Source: Bacteroidaceae bacterium HV4-6-C5C (GTDB taxonomy: Bacteria; Bacteroidota; Bacteroidia; Bacteroidales; Bacteroidaceae). Taken from it: 64,000 bases of DNA. Below the pieces are notes generated by a model, which was given only the letters and a program-made list of their open reading frames with translations, ran no database searches and had not been told where the DNA came from. The stretch is from positions 1-64,000 of the forward strand of contig VOIU01000011.1 of assembly GCA_007896885.1 (NCBI GenBank). The letters are read 5' to 3'. Below, piece after piece: positions 28,096-37,301 of this stretch; positions within the stretch are counted from its first letter, which is position 1, and each line of letters opens with the position of its first letter. The position numbers were made by a program, and so were the translations under genes.

Positions 28096-29214
28096 TTACG
28101 CTTCCCCCTCACCGGCAAATTCCATCAGATATGCTTTGATAAAGCCATCTATCTTGCCATCCATCACTCCATTCACATCAGAAGTCTGGAAATTGGTACG
28201 ATGATCTTTCACGCGACGGTCATCGAATACATAACTACGTATTTGGGAGCCCCACTCTATTTTCTTCTTTCCAGCTTCCACCTTTGCTTGCTCAGCCATA
28301 CGATGCTGGAGTTCTTTGTCGTATAAGATGGAACGCAACTGACGCATAGCATTCTCGCGATTCTTTGGCTGGTCACGTGTTTCGGTGTTCTCAATAAGAA
28401 TTTCTTCTTCCTCACCGGTATAAGGATCTTTAAACTGATAGCGCAAGCGCACCCCGGATTCCACTTTGTTCACATTTTGTCCACCTGCACCACTCGAGCG
28501 GAATGTATCCCAAGAAATGTTAGCGACACTTATGTTCACCTCAATAGTATCATCCACCAAGGGGGTAACAAAGACAGAAGCAAAAGAAGTCATGCGTTTA
28601 CCTTGGGCATTATAAGGAGATACACGTACCAAACGATGCACCCCGTTTTCGCCTTTCAAATAGCCGTATGCATAAGCTCCTTCTATTTCGATGGTACAAG
28701 TCTTAATTCCAGCCTCATCGCCCTCCTGTAAGTTTGCAATAGTAGCCTTATAACCGTGAGTCTCAGCATAACGCAAATACATACGCATAAGCATATTTGC
28801 CCAATCCTGACTCTCCGTTCCTCCGGCACCGGAATTAATCTTAAGCACACAGTCCATCTGATCTGCCTCATCCCGAAGCATATTCTTCAATTCAAGAGCT
28901 TCAACGGCGGAAACAGCTTTGGCATAAGTTTCATCAACCTCTTCTTCAGTCACCAATTCATCCTTACAAAAATCAAAAGCAAGCTGCAATTCATCCGCAA
29001 GAACTTTCACTTCGTTATATCCGGCGATCCATTGCTGTAAACCTTTCACTTTTTTCATCTGTGCTTCAGCTACTTTCTGGTCATCCCAAAAACCAGGTGC
29101 CTGAGTACGAAGCTGTTCTTCTTCCACTTGAATTTTCTTACCTTCAATATCCAAATAACGGTATAGCGCTTCCGTACGTTCTTTGATACTTTTTAATTGC
29201 TCTATGGTAATCAT
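28096..29214 (-). CDS. prfB: Peptide chain release factor 2
   Basis: Terminates translation at UGA and UAA by releasing the peptide in the ribosome. The start was set at 29214 (MITIEQLKSI), which matches the RF2 N-terminus; the longer frame only adds ten unrelated residues. The catalytic GGQ is at residues 244-246 (SSGAGGQNVNKVESGVRL). The stop-codon reading tripeptide, SPF in most RF2 proteins, is Ser199-Pro200-Tyr201 here (VSPYNAQGKRMTSF). The frame is continuous through the region where many bacteria carry an in-frame UGA and programmed +1 frameshift (RYLDIEGKK), so there is no autoregulatory frameshift. The promoter at 29282-29289 is divergent from the M16 protease promoter. Confidence 0.95.
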   Translation of the reverse strand: MITIEQLKSIKERTEALYRYLDIEGKKIQVEEEQLRTQAPGFWDDQKVAEAQMKKVKGLQQWIAGYNEVKVLADELQLAFDFCKDELVTEEEVDETYAKAVSAVEALELKNMLRDEADQMDCVLKINSGAGGTESQDWANMLMRMYLRYAETHGYKATIANLQEGDEAGIKTCTIEIEGAYAYGYLKGENGVHRLVRVSPYNAQGKRMTSFASVFVTPLVDDTIEVNISVANISWDTFRSSGAGGQNVNKVESGVRLRYQFKDPYTGEEEEILIENTETRDQPKNRENAMRQLRSILYDKELQHRMAEQAKVEAGKKKIEWGSQIRSYVFDDRRVKDHRTNFQTSDVNGVMDGKIDGFIKAYLMEFAGEGEA

Positions 29215-29281
29215 ACTTTTATATTCTATTGTTTTTACAAACAAAAAGGATACTTATGTCATTATTTTTAGTTTCAGACTG

Positions 29282-29289
29282 CAAAGGTA
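29282..29289 (-). promoter_or_regulatory. -7 box for prfB (TACCTTTG)
   Basis: An exact TAnnTTTG match on the minus strand about 68 bp before the prfB ATG. Confidence 0.55.
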
Positions 29290-29302
29290 TGAAAAAAACG
29301 CA

Positions 29303-29310
29303 TAAATTTG
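29303..29310 (+). promoter_or_regulatory. -7 box for the M16 protease gene (TAAATTTG)
   Basis: An exact TAnnTTTG match 27 bp before the ATG at 29337. Confidence 0.55.
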
Positions 29311-29336
29311 CAGATATCATTTAATAAGTCTGCTTT

Positions 29337-32258
29337 ATGAATAAACTATTGAAACTATTCAGCTTGTCGCTTTTCTTACTGTTAGCCACAAGTATGAGTG
29401 GTGCAAGTCCTAAAGACTACCGCTACACCACAGTACCCAATGATCCGCTAAAAGCAAGAATCTACACACTGGACAATGGACTAAAAGTCTACATGACTGT
29501 CAACAAAGAACAGCCTCGAATTCAAACCTACATTGCCGTACGCGTAGGCGGTAAAAACGATCCGGCCGAAACGACCGGTCTTGCCCACTACTTTGAGCAT
29601 CTGATGTTTAAAGGGACCAATAAATTCGGCACACAAAACTATGAAGTGGAAAAACCATTGCTTGATCAAATTGAACAAATGTTTGAAGTCTACCGGAGAA
29701 CAACCGACAGCATTGCACGTAAAAACATTTATCATAAGATTGACAGCATTTCGTATGAAGCTTCCAAGTATGCCATACCTAATGAATATGACAAATTGAT
29801 GGCAGCTATCGGGGCAAAAGGGACTAATGCTTACACTAGCTTTGATGTAACCTGTTATACCGAAGATATTCCAAGTAATGAGATAGAGAACTGGGCTAAA
29901 ATCCAGTCTGAGCGTTTTCAGAATTGCGTGATTCGTGGTTTCCACACAGAGTTGGAAACGGTATATGAAGAAAAGAATATGTCGTTGACTCGCGATCCTC
30001 GCAAAGTGTATGAAGCTACCTTATCGGCCTTGTTTCCACATCATCCTTATGGAACACAAACCGTACTTGGCACCCAGGAAAACTTGAAAAACCCATCCAT
30101 CACAAACATTAAGAATTACTTCAATGTTTGGTATGTACCCAATAATATGGCAATTTGCCTCTCCGGAGATTTCGATCCTGATCAAATGATATCGGTAATC
30201 GACAAATATTTTGGAGAGATGAAACCTAATCCTAATTTACCAAGGCTAAGCTTACCGAAAGAGGATGAGATCGCTAATGTGATTTCACGAGAGGTATTAG
30301 GTCCCGATGCAGAAAGTGTATCCTTGGCATGGCGTTTTCCGGGAGCCGCCAGTCGCGAAGTGGAAGTATTGCAGGTTATCTCCCAGATTTTAAGCAATGG
30401 TCAAGCCGGCTTGATTGATTTGGACTTAATGCAACAGCAAAAGGTATTAAGCGCTTATTGCTATCCGATGACCATGTCTGACTATAGTGCGTTCATGATG
30501 CAGGGTCGTCCCAAACAAGGTCAAACGCTCGATGAAGTAAAAGATTTGCTACTCAATGAAATAAAAAAGTTACGTAATGGAGATTTCGACGAGAAAATAC
30601 TGCAAGCCAATATCAATAATTTCAAGCTTCAGCAGCTTCGCCAATTGGAGGACAATGACGGGCGTGCCGATTGGTTTGTACAGTCATTTGTAAATGGTAG
30701 CAATTGGGCAGATGAAGTAACAGCTCTGGACAGAATGTCCAAACTGACCAAGGCTGAAATTGTGGCTTTTGCCAACAAATTCCTTCAAGACAACAACTTC
30801 GCTTTGATATATAAAAGGAAAGGACAAGATCCGAATGAAAAGAAGATCTCAAAACCGGCCATCACTCCTATCGTGATGAATCGTGATGCTGTAAGTCCGT
30901 TCCTGAAAGGAATACAAGACAGTAAGGTTCAACCTATTCAACCGGTCTTCCTCGACTATAACAAAGATCTCACTAAACTGAATGCGAAATCAAATATCCC
31001 CGTTCTTTACAAGCAAAATACATCAAACGATCTCTTTCAGTTGATTTATCTGTTTGATATGGGAAATAATAACGATAAAGCGTTGGGAACGGCAGCCGAT
31101 TATTTGGAATACTTGGGAACTTCGGATATGACTCCCGAACAAGTCAAAAGTGAATTCTACCGCCTGGCATGCTCTTTCTTTGTCTCACCAGGTAGTGAAC
31201 GGACCTATGTAGTGCTCTCCGGTTTGAATGAAAATATGCCGGCTGCAATGAAACTTTTTGAAAAGTTAATGGCAGATGCCCAAGTAAATAAAGAAGCCTA
31301 TGCCAATATGGTGAAAGACATATTAAAAGCTCGTAAAGACGGTAAATTAAATCAATCACAGAACTTTAACCGCCTAGTCAGCTACGTCACCTATGGGCCA
31401 AAATCTCCGGCGACTAATTTACTCAGTGAGACTGAACTGAATAATATGAATCCGCAACAGCTTGTCAACCGGATACATCAACTGAGTAGCTTCAAACACC
31501 GTATCCTCTATTATGGACCAAGTAAAAAGGAAGAACTCTTGTCAATCGTCAACAGTACTCACCGAACTCCCAAAATGCTGAAGGCTATTCCTGAGGGTAA
31601 TAAATTCCCGATGAAGCTTACTACCGAAACCAAAATCTATCTTGCTCCTTATGAGGCGAAGCAGATTTATATGTCTCAACTCTCCAACAAAGGCGAAAAA
31701 TTCAATGTAACGATGGAACCTATCCGTCAACTTTATAATGAGTATTTTGGTGGAGGCATGAATTCTATTGTCTTCCAGGAAATGCGTGAAAGTCGTGGGC
31801 TTGCCTATTCTGCATGGGCAAACTACACTAAGCCGGCTTACTTGAAAGACCCTTATAGCTTCCGGACACAAATTGCAACCCAAAACGATAAGATGATTGA
31901 TGCCATAAAAACATTCAATGATATCATCAACAATATGCCCGAATCAGAAGCAGCCTTCAAACTGGCAAAAGAAGGAATGATAGCACGTATGCGTACCGAA
32001 CGTATCACTAAGATGGATATTATCTGGTCGTATGTAGGCGCTCAATATCTGAATCAGAATGTCGACAGCCGGATCAAAACATACAATGACGTTCAGAAAA
32101 TGGGTCTGAAAGATGTCGTTAACTTCCAAAAGAATAATGTAAAAGGCCGCACTTACTCCTACTGCATTTTAGGAGACAAAAAAGAGTTGGATATGGAGAA
32201 CCTGAAGAAGATTGCTCCGGTAACCGAACTGACTACTGAAGATATTTTCGGATACTAA
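29337..32258 (+). CDS. M16 family zinc metallopeptidase, two-repeat form, exported
   Basis: An insulinase/pitrilysin-type protease. It has a signal peptide (LFSLSLFLLLATSMSGA). The inverted zinc motif HxxEH is His84-Tyr-Phe-Glu87-His88 in GLAHYFEHLMFKGT, with the downstream Glu region ETVYEEKNMSLTRD. The second half (residues about 500-970) is an inactive M16 domain that closes the chamber; its own region PIRQLYNEYFGGGMNSIVFQ has no zinc motif. The length of 973 residues is normal for the full-size periplasmic type. It acts on peptides or unfolded proteins in the periplasm. Monocistronic: a terminator follows at 32294. Confidence 0.92.
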   Translation: MNKLLKLFSLSLFLLLATSMSGASPKDYRYTTVPNDPLKARIYTLDNGLKVYMTVNKEQPRIQTYIAVRVGGKNDPAETTGLAHYFEHLMFKGTNKFGTQNYEVEKPLLDQIEQMFEVYRRTTDSIARKNIYHKIDSISYEASKYAIPNEYDKLMAAIGAKGTNAYTSFDVTCYTEDIPSNEIENWAKIQSERFQNCVIRGFHTELETVYEEKNMSLTRDPRKVYEATLSALFPHHPYGTQTVLGTQENLKNPSITNIKNYFNVWYVPNNMAICLSGDFDPDQMISVIDKYFGEMKPNPNLPRLSLPKEDEIANVISREVLGPDAESVSLAWRFPGAASREVEVLQVISQILSNGQAGLIDLDLMQQQKVLSAYCYPMTMSDYSAFMMQGRPKQGQTLDEVKDLLLNEIKKLRNGDFDEKILQANINNFKLQQLRQLEDNDGRADWFVQSFVNGSNWADEVTALDRMSKLTKAEIVAFANKFLQDNNFALIYKRKGQDPNEKKISKPAITPIVMNRDAVSPFLKGIQDSKVQPIQPVFLDYNKDLTKLNAKSNIPVLYKQNTSNDLFQLIYLFDMGNNNDKALGTAADYLEYLGTSDMTPEQVKSEFYRLACSFFVSPGSERTYVVLSGLNENMPAAMKLFEKLMADAQVNKEAYANMVKDILKARKDGKLNQSQNFNRLVSYVTYGPKSPATNLLSETELNNMNPQQLVNRIHQLSSFKHRILYYGPSKKEELLSIVNSTHRTPKMLKAIPEGNKFPMKLTTETKIYLAPYEAKQIYMSQLSNKGEKFNVTMEPIRQLYNEYFGGGMNSIVFQEMRESRGLAYSAWANYTKPAYLKDPYSFRTQIATQNDKMIDAIKTFNDIINNMPESEAAFKLAKEGMIARMRTERITKMDIIWSYVGAQYLNQNVDSRIKTYNDVQKMGLKDVVNFQKNNVKGRTYSYCILGDKKELDMENLKKIAPVTELTTEDIFGY

Positions 32259-32293
32259 TTAGACGTCTTTTTAAAGAGATATATTAGGCAATG

Positions 32294-32344
32294 AACTGTG
32301 CCGGCAAAAAGAAAAGTATTAAATTTGCCGACACAGTTTTTTAT
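32294..32344 (+). terminator. Terminator of the M16 gene
   Basis: Fifteen-base arms aactgtgccggcaaa / tttgccgacacagtt with a single C/A mismatch, a 15-nt loop, and a T-rich tail. It lies inside the upstream extension of the DUF4886 frame and supports the later ATG for that gene. Confidence 0.8.
32320..32327 (+). promoter_or_regulatory. -7 box for the DUF4886 gene (TAAATTTG) inside the preceding terminator
   Basis: An exact TAnnTTTG match that uses part of the terminator loop and right arm, 39 bp before the ATG at 32366. Confidence 0.45.
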
Positions 32345-32365
32345 TTAACACCTAAACAAAAGAAC

Positions 32366-33205
32366 ATGAAACGTCATTTATTTGTATCATTCCTGTTTGT
32401 TATTCTAAGTACACTAAGTTGTTGGTCGCAGGATACCATTCGTGTATTAGCCATAGGCAATAGTTTTTCCGAAGATGCGGTAGAGCACTACTTGTATGAA
32501 TTAGGGAAAGAGCAAAACATTACTTTTATCATCGGTAATATGTACATCGGAGGATGTTCCCTTGAAAGACATTGGAATAATACCCTGACCAATAAAGCGG
32601 ACTATGAATACCGCAAGATTAATTCGGACGGTACAAAGCAACTCAAAAAGAAAGCCACTTTACTTGATGGTATAACAGACGAGCGGTGGGATTATATCAG
32701 CCTCCAGCAAAATAGCGGAAACTCGGGTATCATCAGCACCTATTTCCCTTATTTGACCGACATGTTAGCTTACGTCAAAGCTCATGCCAAAAACCCAAAA
32801 GCAAAGTATATGTTTCATGCGACATGGGCTTACGAATCAAACTCTCCCCACGAAGACTTTGGTAAGTACAACAAAGATCAGGTTACGATGTACAACGCAA
32901 TTGTAAAATCCGTAAAAGAGGCAACAAAAAAAGTAGGAATACGCATTGTGATCCCATCGGGAACAGCAGTGCAAAATGGAAGAAACAGTGTGGTTGGCGA
33001 CCATTTCTGTCGTGACAGTTATCACCTGAGCCTTGACTTGGGGCGTTACACGGCCGCATGTACCTGGTTTGAACGAATTACCGGTAAGTCTGTACTTAAC
33101 AGCAAGTTTGCTCCTTCCACAGTGAGTGCCACGAATGCAGAAATAGCGCGAAAAGCGGCTCACTACGCCATAAAGAGTCCTTATAAAGTGACTCCGATCC
33201 GATAA
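32366..33205 (+). CDS. DUF4886 SGNH-like hydrolase, exported
   Basis: The ATG at 32366 is chosen because a signal peptide begins there (MKRHLFVSFLFVILSTLSCWSQ) and because a terminator occupies the longer frame. The mature protein starts TIRVLAIGNSFSEDA, where GNSFS is the SGNH block I with the nucleophile serine. YISLQQNSGNSG fits block III, and DHFCRDSYHLS near the end gives the catalytic Asp-His pair. The fold is therefore that of GDSL/SGNH esterases; members in PULs often deacetylate glycans. No carbohydrate genes are adjacent here, so the substrate is unknown. At about 280 residues it matches the family. Confidence 0.82.
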   Translation: MKRHLFVSFLFVILSTLSCWSQDTIRVLAIGNSFSEDAVEHYLYELGKEQNITFIIGNMYIGGCSLERHWNNTLTNKADYEYRKINSDGTKQLKKKATLLDGITDERWDYISLQQNSGNSGIISTYFPYLTDMLAYVKAHAKNPKAKYMFHATWAYESNSPHEDFGKYNKDQVTMYNAIVKSVKEATKKVGIRIVIPSGTAVQNGRNSVVGDHFCRDSYHLSLDLGRYTAACTWFERITGKSVLNSKFAPSTVSATNAEIARKAAHYAIKSPYKVTPIR

Positions 33206-33224
33206 ACAAAACACTTAAATAAGG

Positions 33225-33276
33225 AATGCGGATATTGCATACGGCGTTTTGAATTACCCTCTGCAATATCCGCATT
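33225..33276. terminator. Bidirectional terminator hairpin
   Basis: A perfect 15-bp inverted repeat (aatgcggatattgca / tgcaatatccgcatt) with a 22-nt loop lies between the convergent DUF4886 and acyl-CoA ligase genes. Confidence 0.85.
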
Positions 33277-33307
33277 ATTTATTAATGAAAAAGCGAAAGC
33301 TTATCGC

Positions 33308-35113
33308 CTATTCTTCATACATCTTGTCAATCGCTTCCTTATAATTGCGCGAAACAACAGCACGTTTCAGTTTTAAGGTATTTGTCAGCTCACCACGTTC
33401 CATACTGAAAGGCTCAGGAAGTAAAGTAAATCTCTTCACCTGCTCATAATGTGCAAATTGTTGCTGCAAAGTATCAATACGGGCACGGAACAGTCCTTGT
33501 ATTTTAGGATGCTGCAAAAGTTCTTCCATACTGTTATATTCCAGTCCTTTTTCGTGAGCATATTGCTTCACATAACCATAGACGGGGACTATCAACGCAG
33601 AAACAAATTTCCGTTGATCAGCAATAATTGCAATCTGGTCAATATAACGATCAATTGCCAACTTCGTCTCCAAGGCTTGAGGACTGATATACTTTCCATT
33701 AGAAGTTTTCAACAAATCCTTTATACGTTCGGTGAGGTATAAATGGCCATCCTTTATATAGCCGGCATCACCGGTATGAAACCAACCATCTTGATCTATC
33801 ACAGCAGCAGTTGCTTCCGTTTTCTTATAATAGCCTTTCGTTATTGTCTTTCCTTTTAGTAGAATCTCGTTTTCAGCCCCTATCTTAACATCCAAATCGG
33901 GCATAACCGCACCGACAGAACCTATCTGATATCCCACATTAGGGAAACAGGAAACCGTAGCTGTAGATTCTGTCAATCCGTAGCCCACCACCATGTTGAT
34001 GCCAACCGAGTGCACAAACTCACAGATTTCATCAGAAACAGCAGCACCAGCAGTCGGGAAGAAGTTGCCATTCTCAATACCAATGGTTTTTTTCAACAAA
34101 GCATAAACAGTCTTCTCATAGAATTTATACTTTATCTGAAGAAGCAACGGTGGAGTTTTGCCATTACGCAGATAATCCAGATTGTGAGCTTTTCCTACTT
34201 TGATAGCATCAAGCATCAACGACTTCCTTAAACCGGTTTCTTGAGCAATTTTCTCCTGTACACCGTCGTAGACCTTTTCCCAAAAACGAGGCACACTACA
34301 CATCAGCGTAGGACGCACTTCCTTAATAGTCATTTGAATATCCGCCGGGCGGAGATTAACGCAAATTTGTACCCCTTTATGTATGCATAGGTAGCACCAA
34401 GCCCTTTCGAACACATGAGTCAGCGGAAGAAAGTTTATTGATACATCCTTATCAGTCATAAAAGGCAACCGGATATCGTGAATACGAAGCGCTTCTAAAT
34501 AATTGGAATGATGAAGCATCACACCTTTAGGCTCTCCGGTGGTACCCGAAGTATAGAGTATATTTGCCAGATCATCAGCAGATGCACGGGCTGTACGAGC
34601 CTCAACTACATCGGCGTGGGGAAGCACTTTAGCCTGCTCCAGCAATTCATCAAAATAGATGGAAGAGACATCCCGTGGATCCTTCACCACATTACGGTCA
34701 AAGATAATCAGTTGCTGTAAAGTAGAGCAAAAACCGAAAACGCCAAACGCCGCATCATATTGAAACTGCTCTCCTACAAACAAATAGCGAATACCTGCAT
34801 CATTCACAATATACTCCACCTGAGCAGGGGAACTGGTAGCATATAAAGGAATCGTTACTGCACGGTTTGCATAAGCGCCAAAATCGACGAATAAACATTC
34901 CGGCTTATTTTGAGAAAGCACTCCGATATTTTCCTCTTCTTCAATTCCCAAAGCGACCAAAGCATTAGCGACTTGCTTTACCTGGACCGAGAACTGCTTC
35001 CAAGTGATAGGTATCCATTGCGCGGTTTCATAGTTTCTATATTTCAGGGCTATTTTATCCCCGTATTTTTCCGCTTGACGATGAACCAAGACGGATAAAT
35101 GATGATAAATCAT
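33308..35113 (-). CDS. Long-chain fatty acid-CoA ligase (AMP-binding)
   Basis: Activates fatty acids to acyl-CoA via an acyl-adenylate. The ANL superfamily motifs are present: P-loop-like ILYTSGTTGEPKGVMLHH (A3), NFLPLTHVFERA, GYGLTESTATVS (A5), WFHTGDAGYIKDGHLYLTERIKD (A7-A8) and the C-terminal lysine region ERGELTNTLKLKR. The length of 601 residues matches the FadD15/FAA type used by Bacteroidetes. No signal peptide, so cytoplasmic or peripheral membrane. Single gene with a -7 box at 35140-35147. The specific chain length cannot be read from the sequence. Confidence 0.92.
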   Translation of the reverse strand: MIYHHLSVLVHRQAEKYGDKIALKYRNYETAQWIPITWKQFSVQVKQVANALVALGIEEEENIGVLSQNKPECLFVDFGAYANRAVTIPLYATSSPAQVEYIVNDAGIRYLFVGEQFQYDAAFGVFGFCSTLQQLIIFDRNVVKDPRDVSSIYFDELLEQAKVLPHADVVEARTARASADDLANILYTSGTTGEPKGVMLHHSNYLEALRIHDIRLPFMTDKDVSINFLPLTHVFERAWCYLCIHKGVQICVNLRPADIQMTIKEVRPTLMCSVPRFWEKVYDGVQEKIAQETGLRKSLMLDAIKVGKAHNLDYLRNGKTPPLLLQIKYKFYEKTVYALLKKTIGIENGNFFPTAGAAVSDEICEFVHSVGINMVVGYGLTESTATVSCFPNVGYQIGSVGAVMPDLDVKIGAENEILLKGKTITKGYYKKTEATAAVIDQDGWFHTGDAGYIKDGHLYLTERIKDLLKTSNGKYISPQALETKLAIDRYIDQIAIIADQRKFVSALIVPVYGYVKQYAHEKGLEYNSMEELLQHPKIQGLFRARIDTLQQQFAHYEQVKRFTLLPEPFSMERGELTNTLKLKRAVVSRNYKEAIDKMYEE

Positions 35114-35139
35114 ATCTTCTTATATTGATAAATATGATA

Positions 35140-35147
35140 CAAAGGTA
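35140..35147 (-). promoter_or_regulatory. -7 box for the acyl-CoA ligase gene (TACCTTTG)
   Basis: An exact TAnnTTTG match on the minus strand, 27 bp before the ATG at 35113. Confidence 0.5.
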
Positions 35148-35255
35148 TTAGTTTTATTTGAAACTATTTTCCTTTTTCATAAGAAAGAGCATATCCGAAT
35201 AAATTGCGAAAGTACTTTCCCTCATATTATTCACTTTCTTTTCAAGAATTATCAC

Positions 35256-35263
35256 TAAGTTTG
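35256..35263 (+). promoter_or_regulatory. -7 box for the M20 deacylase gene (TAAGTTTG)
   Basis: An exact TAnnTTTG match 30 bp before the ATG at 35293. Confidence 0.5.
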
Positions 35264-35292
35264 CAAGGTTATATAATTTATTACAGACATCT

Positions 35293-36363
35293 ATGGACTA
35301 CGATATATCTTCTTTAGCATCAGAAGCAGCGGGGCTTCTAAAATCATTAATTGCCATACCTTCCATAAGTCGCGAAGAGACGGAGGTCGCCGATTTCCTG
35401 CAAAATTACATTGAAGCATGGGGAATGAATACCGGTAGGAAAGGGAATAATGTATGGTGCCTTAGTCCGATGTTTGATTTAAAAAAACCAACAATACTAC
35501 TCAATTCTCACATTGACACCGTAAAGCCTGTAAACGGATGGCGCAAAGATCCTTTTAACCCGCAAGAAGAAAATGGAAAACTTTACGGACTAGGAAGTAA
35601 TGACGCAGGAGCAAGCGTAGTCAGTCTATTGCAAGTATTTTTCCAGTTATGCCGTAGTACACAATCTTATAACTTAATCTATCTGGCATCATGTGAGGAA
35701 GAGGTCTCCGGAAAAGAAGGCATTGAAAGTGTGCTTTCACAACTGCCGCCTATCGAATTTGCCATTGTAGGTGAACCGACAGAAATGCAGCCTGCTATTG
35801 CAGAAAAAGGATTGATGGTATTGGATGTCACTGCCACAGGTAGAGCAGGTCATGCGGCTAGAGAAGAGGGAGACAATGCAATCTATAAGGTATTGGAAGA
35901 CATTGCATGGTTTCGCGATTTCCGCTTCGAGAAAGTATCGCCTCTATTGGGCCCTGTCAAGATGAGTGTGACTCAGATTAATGCCGGCACACAACATAAT
36001 GTCATTCCCGATCGCTGCACTTTCGTTGTGGATATCCGAAGCAACGAATGCTACAGCAACCAGGAAATATTTGATGAAATACAAAAACATATTTCGTGTG
36101 AAGCAAAGGCTCGTTCTTTCCGCTTAAGTTCTTCACACATAGTAGAAACACACCCGATTGTAAAACAGGCAATCGCATTAGGGCGTACTCCTTTCGGCTC
36201 ACCGACTTTATCGGATCAAGCACTAATGCCGTTCCCTTCTTTAAAGATGGGACCAGGCAAAAGCAGTCGTTCGCACACCGCAGATGAGTTTATTTTCTTA
36301 CGAGAGATAGAAGAAGCGATCGATATTTATTTGCAATTATTAAATTCTTCGTTCACATTTTAA
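35293..36363 (+). CDS. argE: M20 family deacylase, probable N-acyl-ornithine deacetylase
   Basis: A zinc-dependent amidohydrolase of the ArgE/DapE/M20 family. Metal and catalytic motifs are in order: LLNSHIDTVKP (first His-x-Asp), LGSNDAGASVV (bridging Asp), LASCEEEVSGKEG (Glu-Glu pair), and a C-terminal GPGKSSRSHTADEFI with the last His. The dimerisation domain sits between (GRAGHAAREEGDNAI). The likely role is removing the N-acyl group from ornithine in arginine synthesis; Bacteroides uses N-succinyl rather than N-acetyl intermediates, which is family knowledge and not visible here. At 356 residues it is the usual size. No other arginine genes are adjacent, so the pathway assignment is moderately sure. 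Confidence 0.75.
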   Translation: MDYDISSLASEAAGLLKSLIAIPSISREETEVADFLQNYIEAWGMNTGRKGNNVWCLSPMFDLKKPTILLNSHIDTVKPVNGWRKDPFNPQEENGKLYGLGSNDAGASVVSLLQVFFQLCRSTQSYNLIYLASCEEEVSGKEGIESVLSQLPPIEFAIVGEPTEMQPAIAEKGLMVLDVTATGRAGHAAREEGDNAIYKVLEDIAWFRDFRFEKVSPLLGPVKMSVTQINAGTQHNVIPDRCTFVVDIRSNECYSNQEIFDEIQKHISCEAKARSFRLSSSHIVETHPIVKQAIALGRTPFGSPTLSDQALMPFPSLKMGPGKSSRSHTADEFIFLREIEEAIDIYLQLLNSSFTF

Positions 36364-36393
36364 ATCAGCAATATAAGCAACTCACATTGTGCC

Positions 36394-37248
36394 TTATTCT
36401 AATTCTATAGGGTTGTAAGGCAACGGTTTCTTTGCATTGTATTGTTTTTCCCATTTTTGTGTAACCGGATTCAAGAATAACGTAGATTCTCCTCTCAGTA
36501 GATTGTAGGCTACGTTGTCTTTATGAAATCTTTTATATATCTTATCAATCTCTTCCCGCTTGGCTTCCTTATACTTCACATCATATTTACGTATTTCCTC
36601 TTTCGTCTTTAATTGTTCCAGTCCGATGCACTCGAACACATAATGATTGCGTGAATCCGAAACTTTAAGTATGAGCCCTGGCAATCCTCCCAGTTTCCAT
36701 GGCCCGTTGTTCACAGGAATATCCATTGTGAACCAGGCTTCATAAGTTCTTCCTCTAAAATGCCCGGTAGCTTTTTGGCAAGTGTAAGACAGTATTTTAC
36801 AATGTTCATCTCCAATCTCCCAGTCAATAGTGGGGATCGCTTCTTTATAAATATAATTACCTCCAATGCAGGTGCCCAAGTCAGTCACTTCCATTTCCGA
36901 GTTTCTCATGTTTTTGAATATTTCATAGCCATACGCTCCATCTCTATTAAATCCGGGTATAGCATTCGCTCCTTTTAGTACCAATTTCGTAGAACTTATG
37001 TTATATTCCAGATAATCCTGGCTATAATATTTGGAATAGTTTTTACCAAGCAATAGCACTTGAATATCCTCCTCCGCATTTTTCTTTATCGTATCTTTTA
37101 CAGACAATAGGCGGTAGGTTACTTTGATATCAGCCGAATCCAGCACTTTGTACTTATTTACCATTGTCTCAAAATTAGGTTTTGTTTGGGCATGAAGACT
37201 GGTAATCATTAAAATAACACAAATAAAGAGTACTAATTTTTTCATCAT
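36394..37248 (-). CDS. GLPGLI family protein (third intact gene of receptor operon)
   Basis: An exported protein of about 280 residues (signal MMKKLVLFICVILMITSLHAQ) with the name-giving motif GPWKLGGLPGLILKVSDS near residue 190. Other shared blocks are KVLDSADIKVTYRL, YSKYYSQDYLEYN and YEAWFTMDIPVNNGP. The family has no known function but occurs next to outer-membrane receptors in Bacteroidetes. It lies 53 bp after the receptor on the same strand and is a paralogue of the protein at 39967-40812, with the same blocks in the same order. Probably periplasmic or cell-envelope located. Confidence 0.88.
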   Translation of the reverse strand: MMKKLVLFICVILMITSLHAQTKPNFETMVNKYKVLDSADIKVTYRLLSVKDTIKKNAEEDIQVLLLGKNYSKYYSQDYLEYNISSTKLVLKGANAIPGFNRDGAYGYEIFKNMRNSEMEVTDLGTCIGGNYIYKEAIPTIDWEIGDEHCKILSYTCQKATGHFRGRTYEAWFTMDIPVNNGPWKLGGLPGLILKVSDSRNHYVFECIGLEQLKTKEEIRKYDVKYKEAKREEIDKIYKRFHKDNVAYNLLRGESTLFLNPVTQKWEKQYNAKKPLPYNPIELE

Positions 37249-37301
37249 ATTTCTATTTAAGATTTAATGGATAAATTCATTTCTGTTTCCCTTTTTACAT
37301 A

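Noticed and set aside
28021..28326. 101-codon plus-strand frame over the 3' end of prfB
   Set aside because: It overlaps prfB almost entirely on the other strand; an antisense shadow.
32291..32365. 25-codon N-terminal extension of the DUF4886 protein
   Set aside because: The extension is encoded by the M16 terminator hairpin, and the signal peptide begins at the later ATG (32366).
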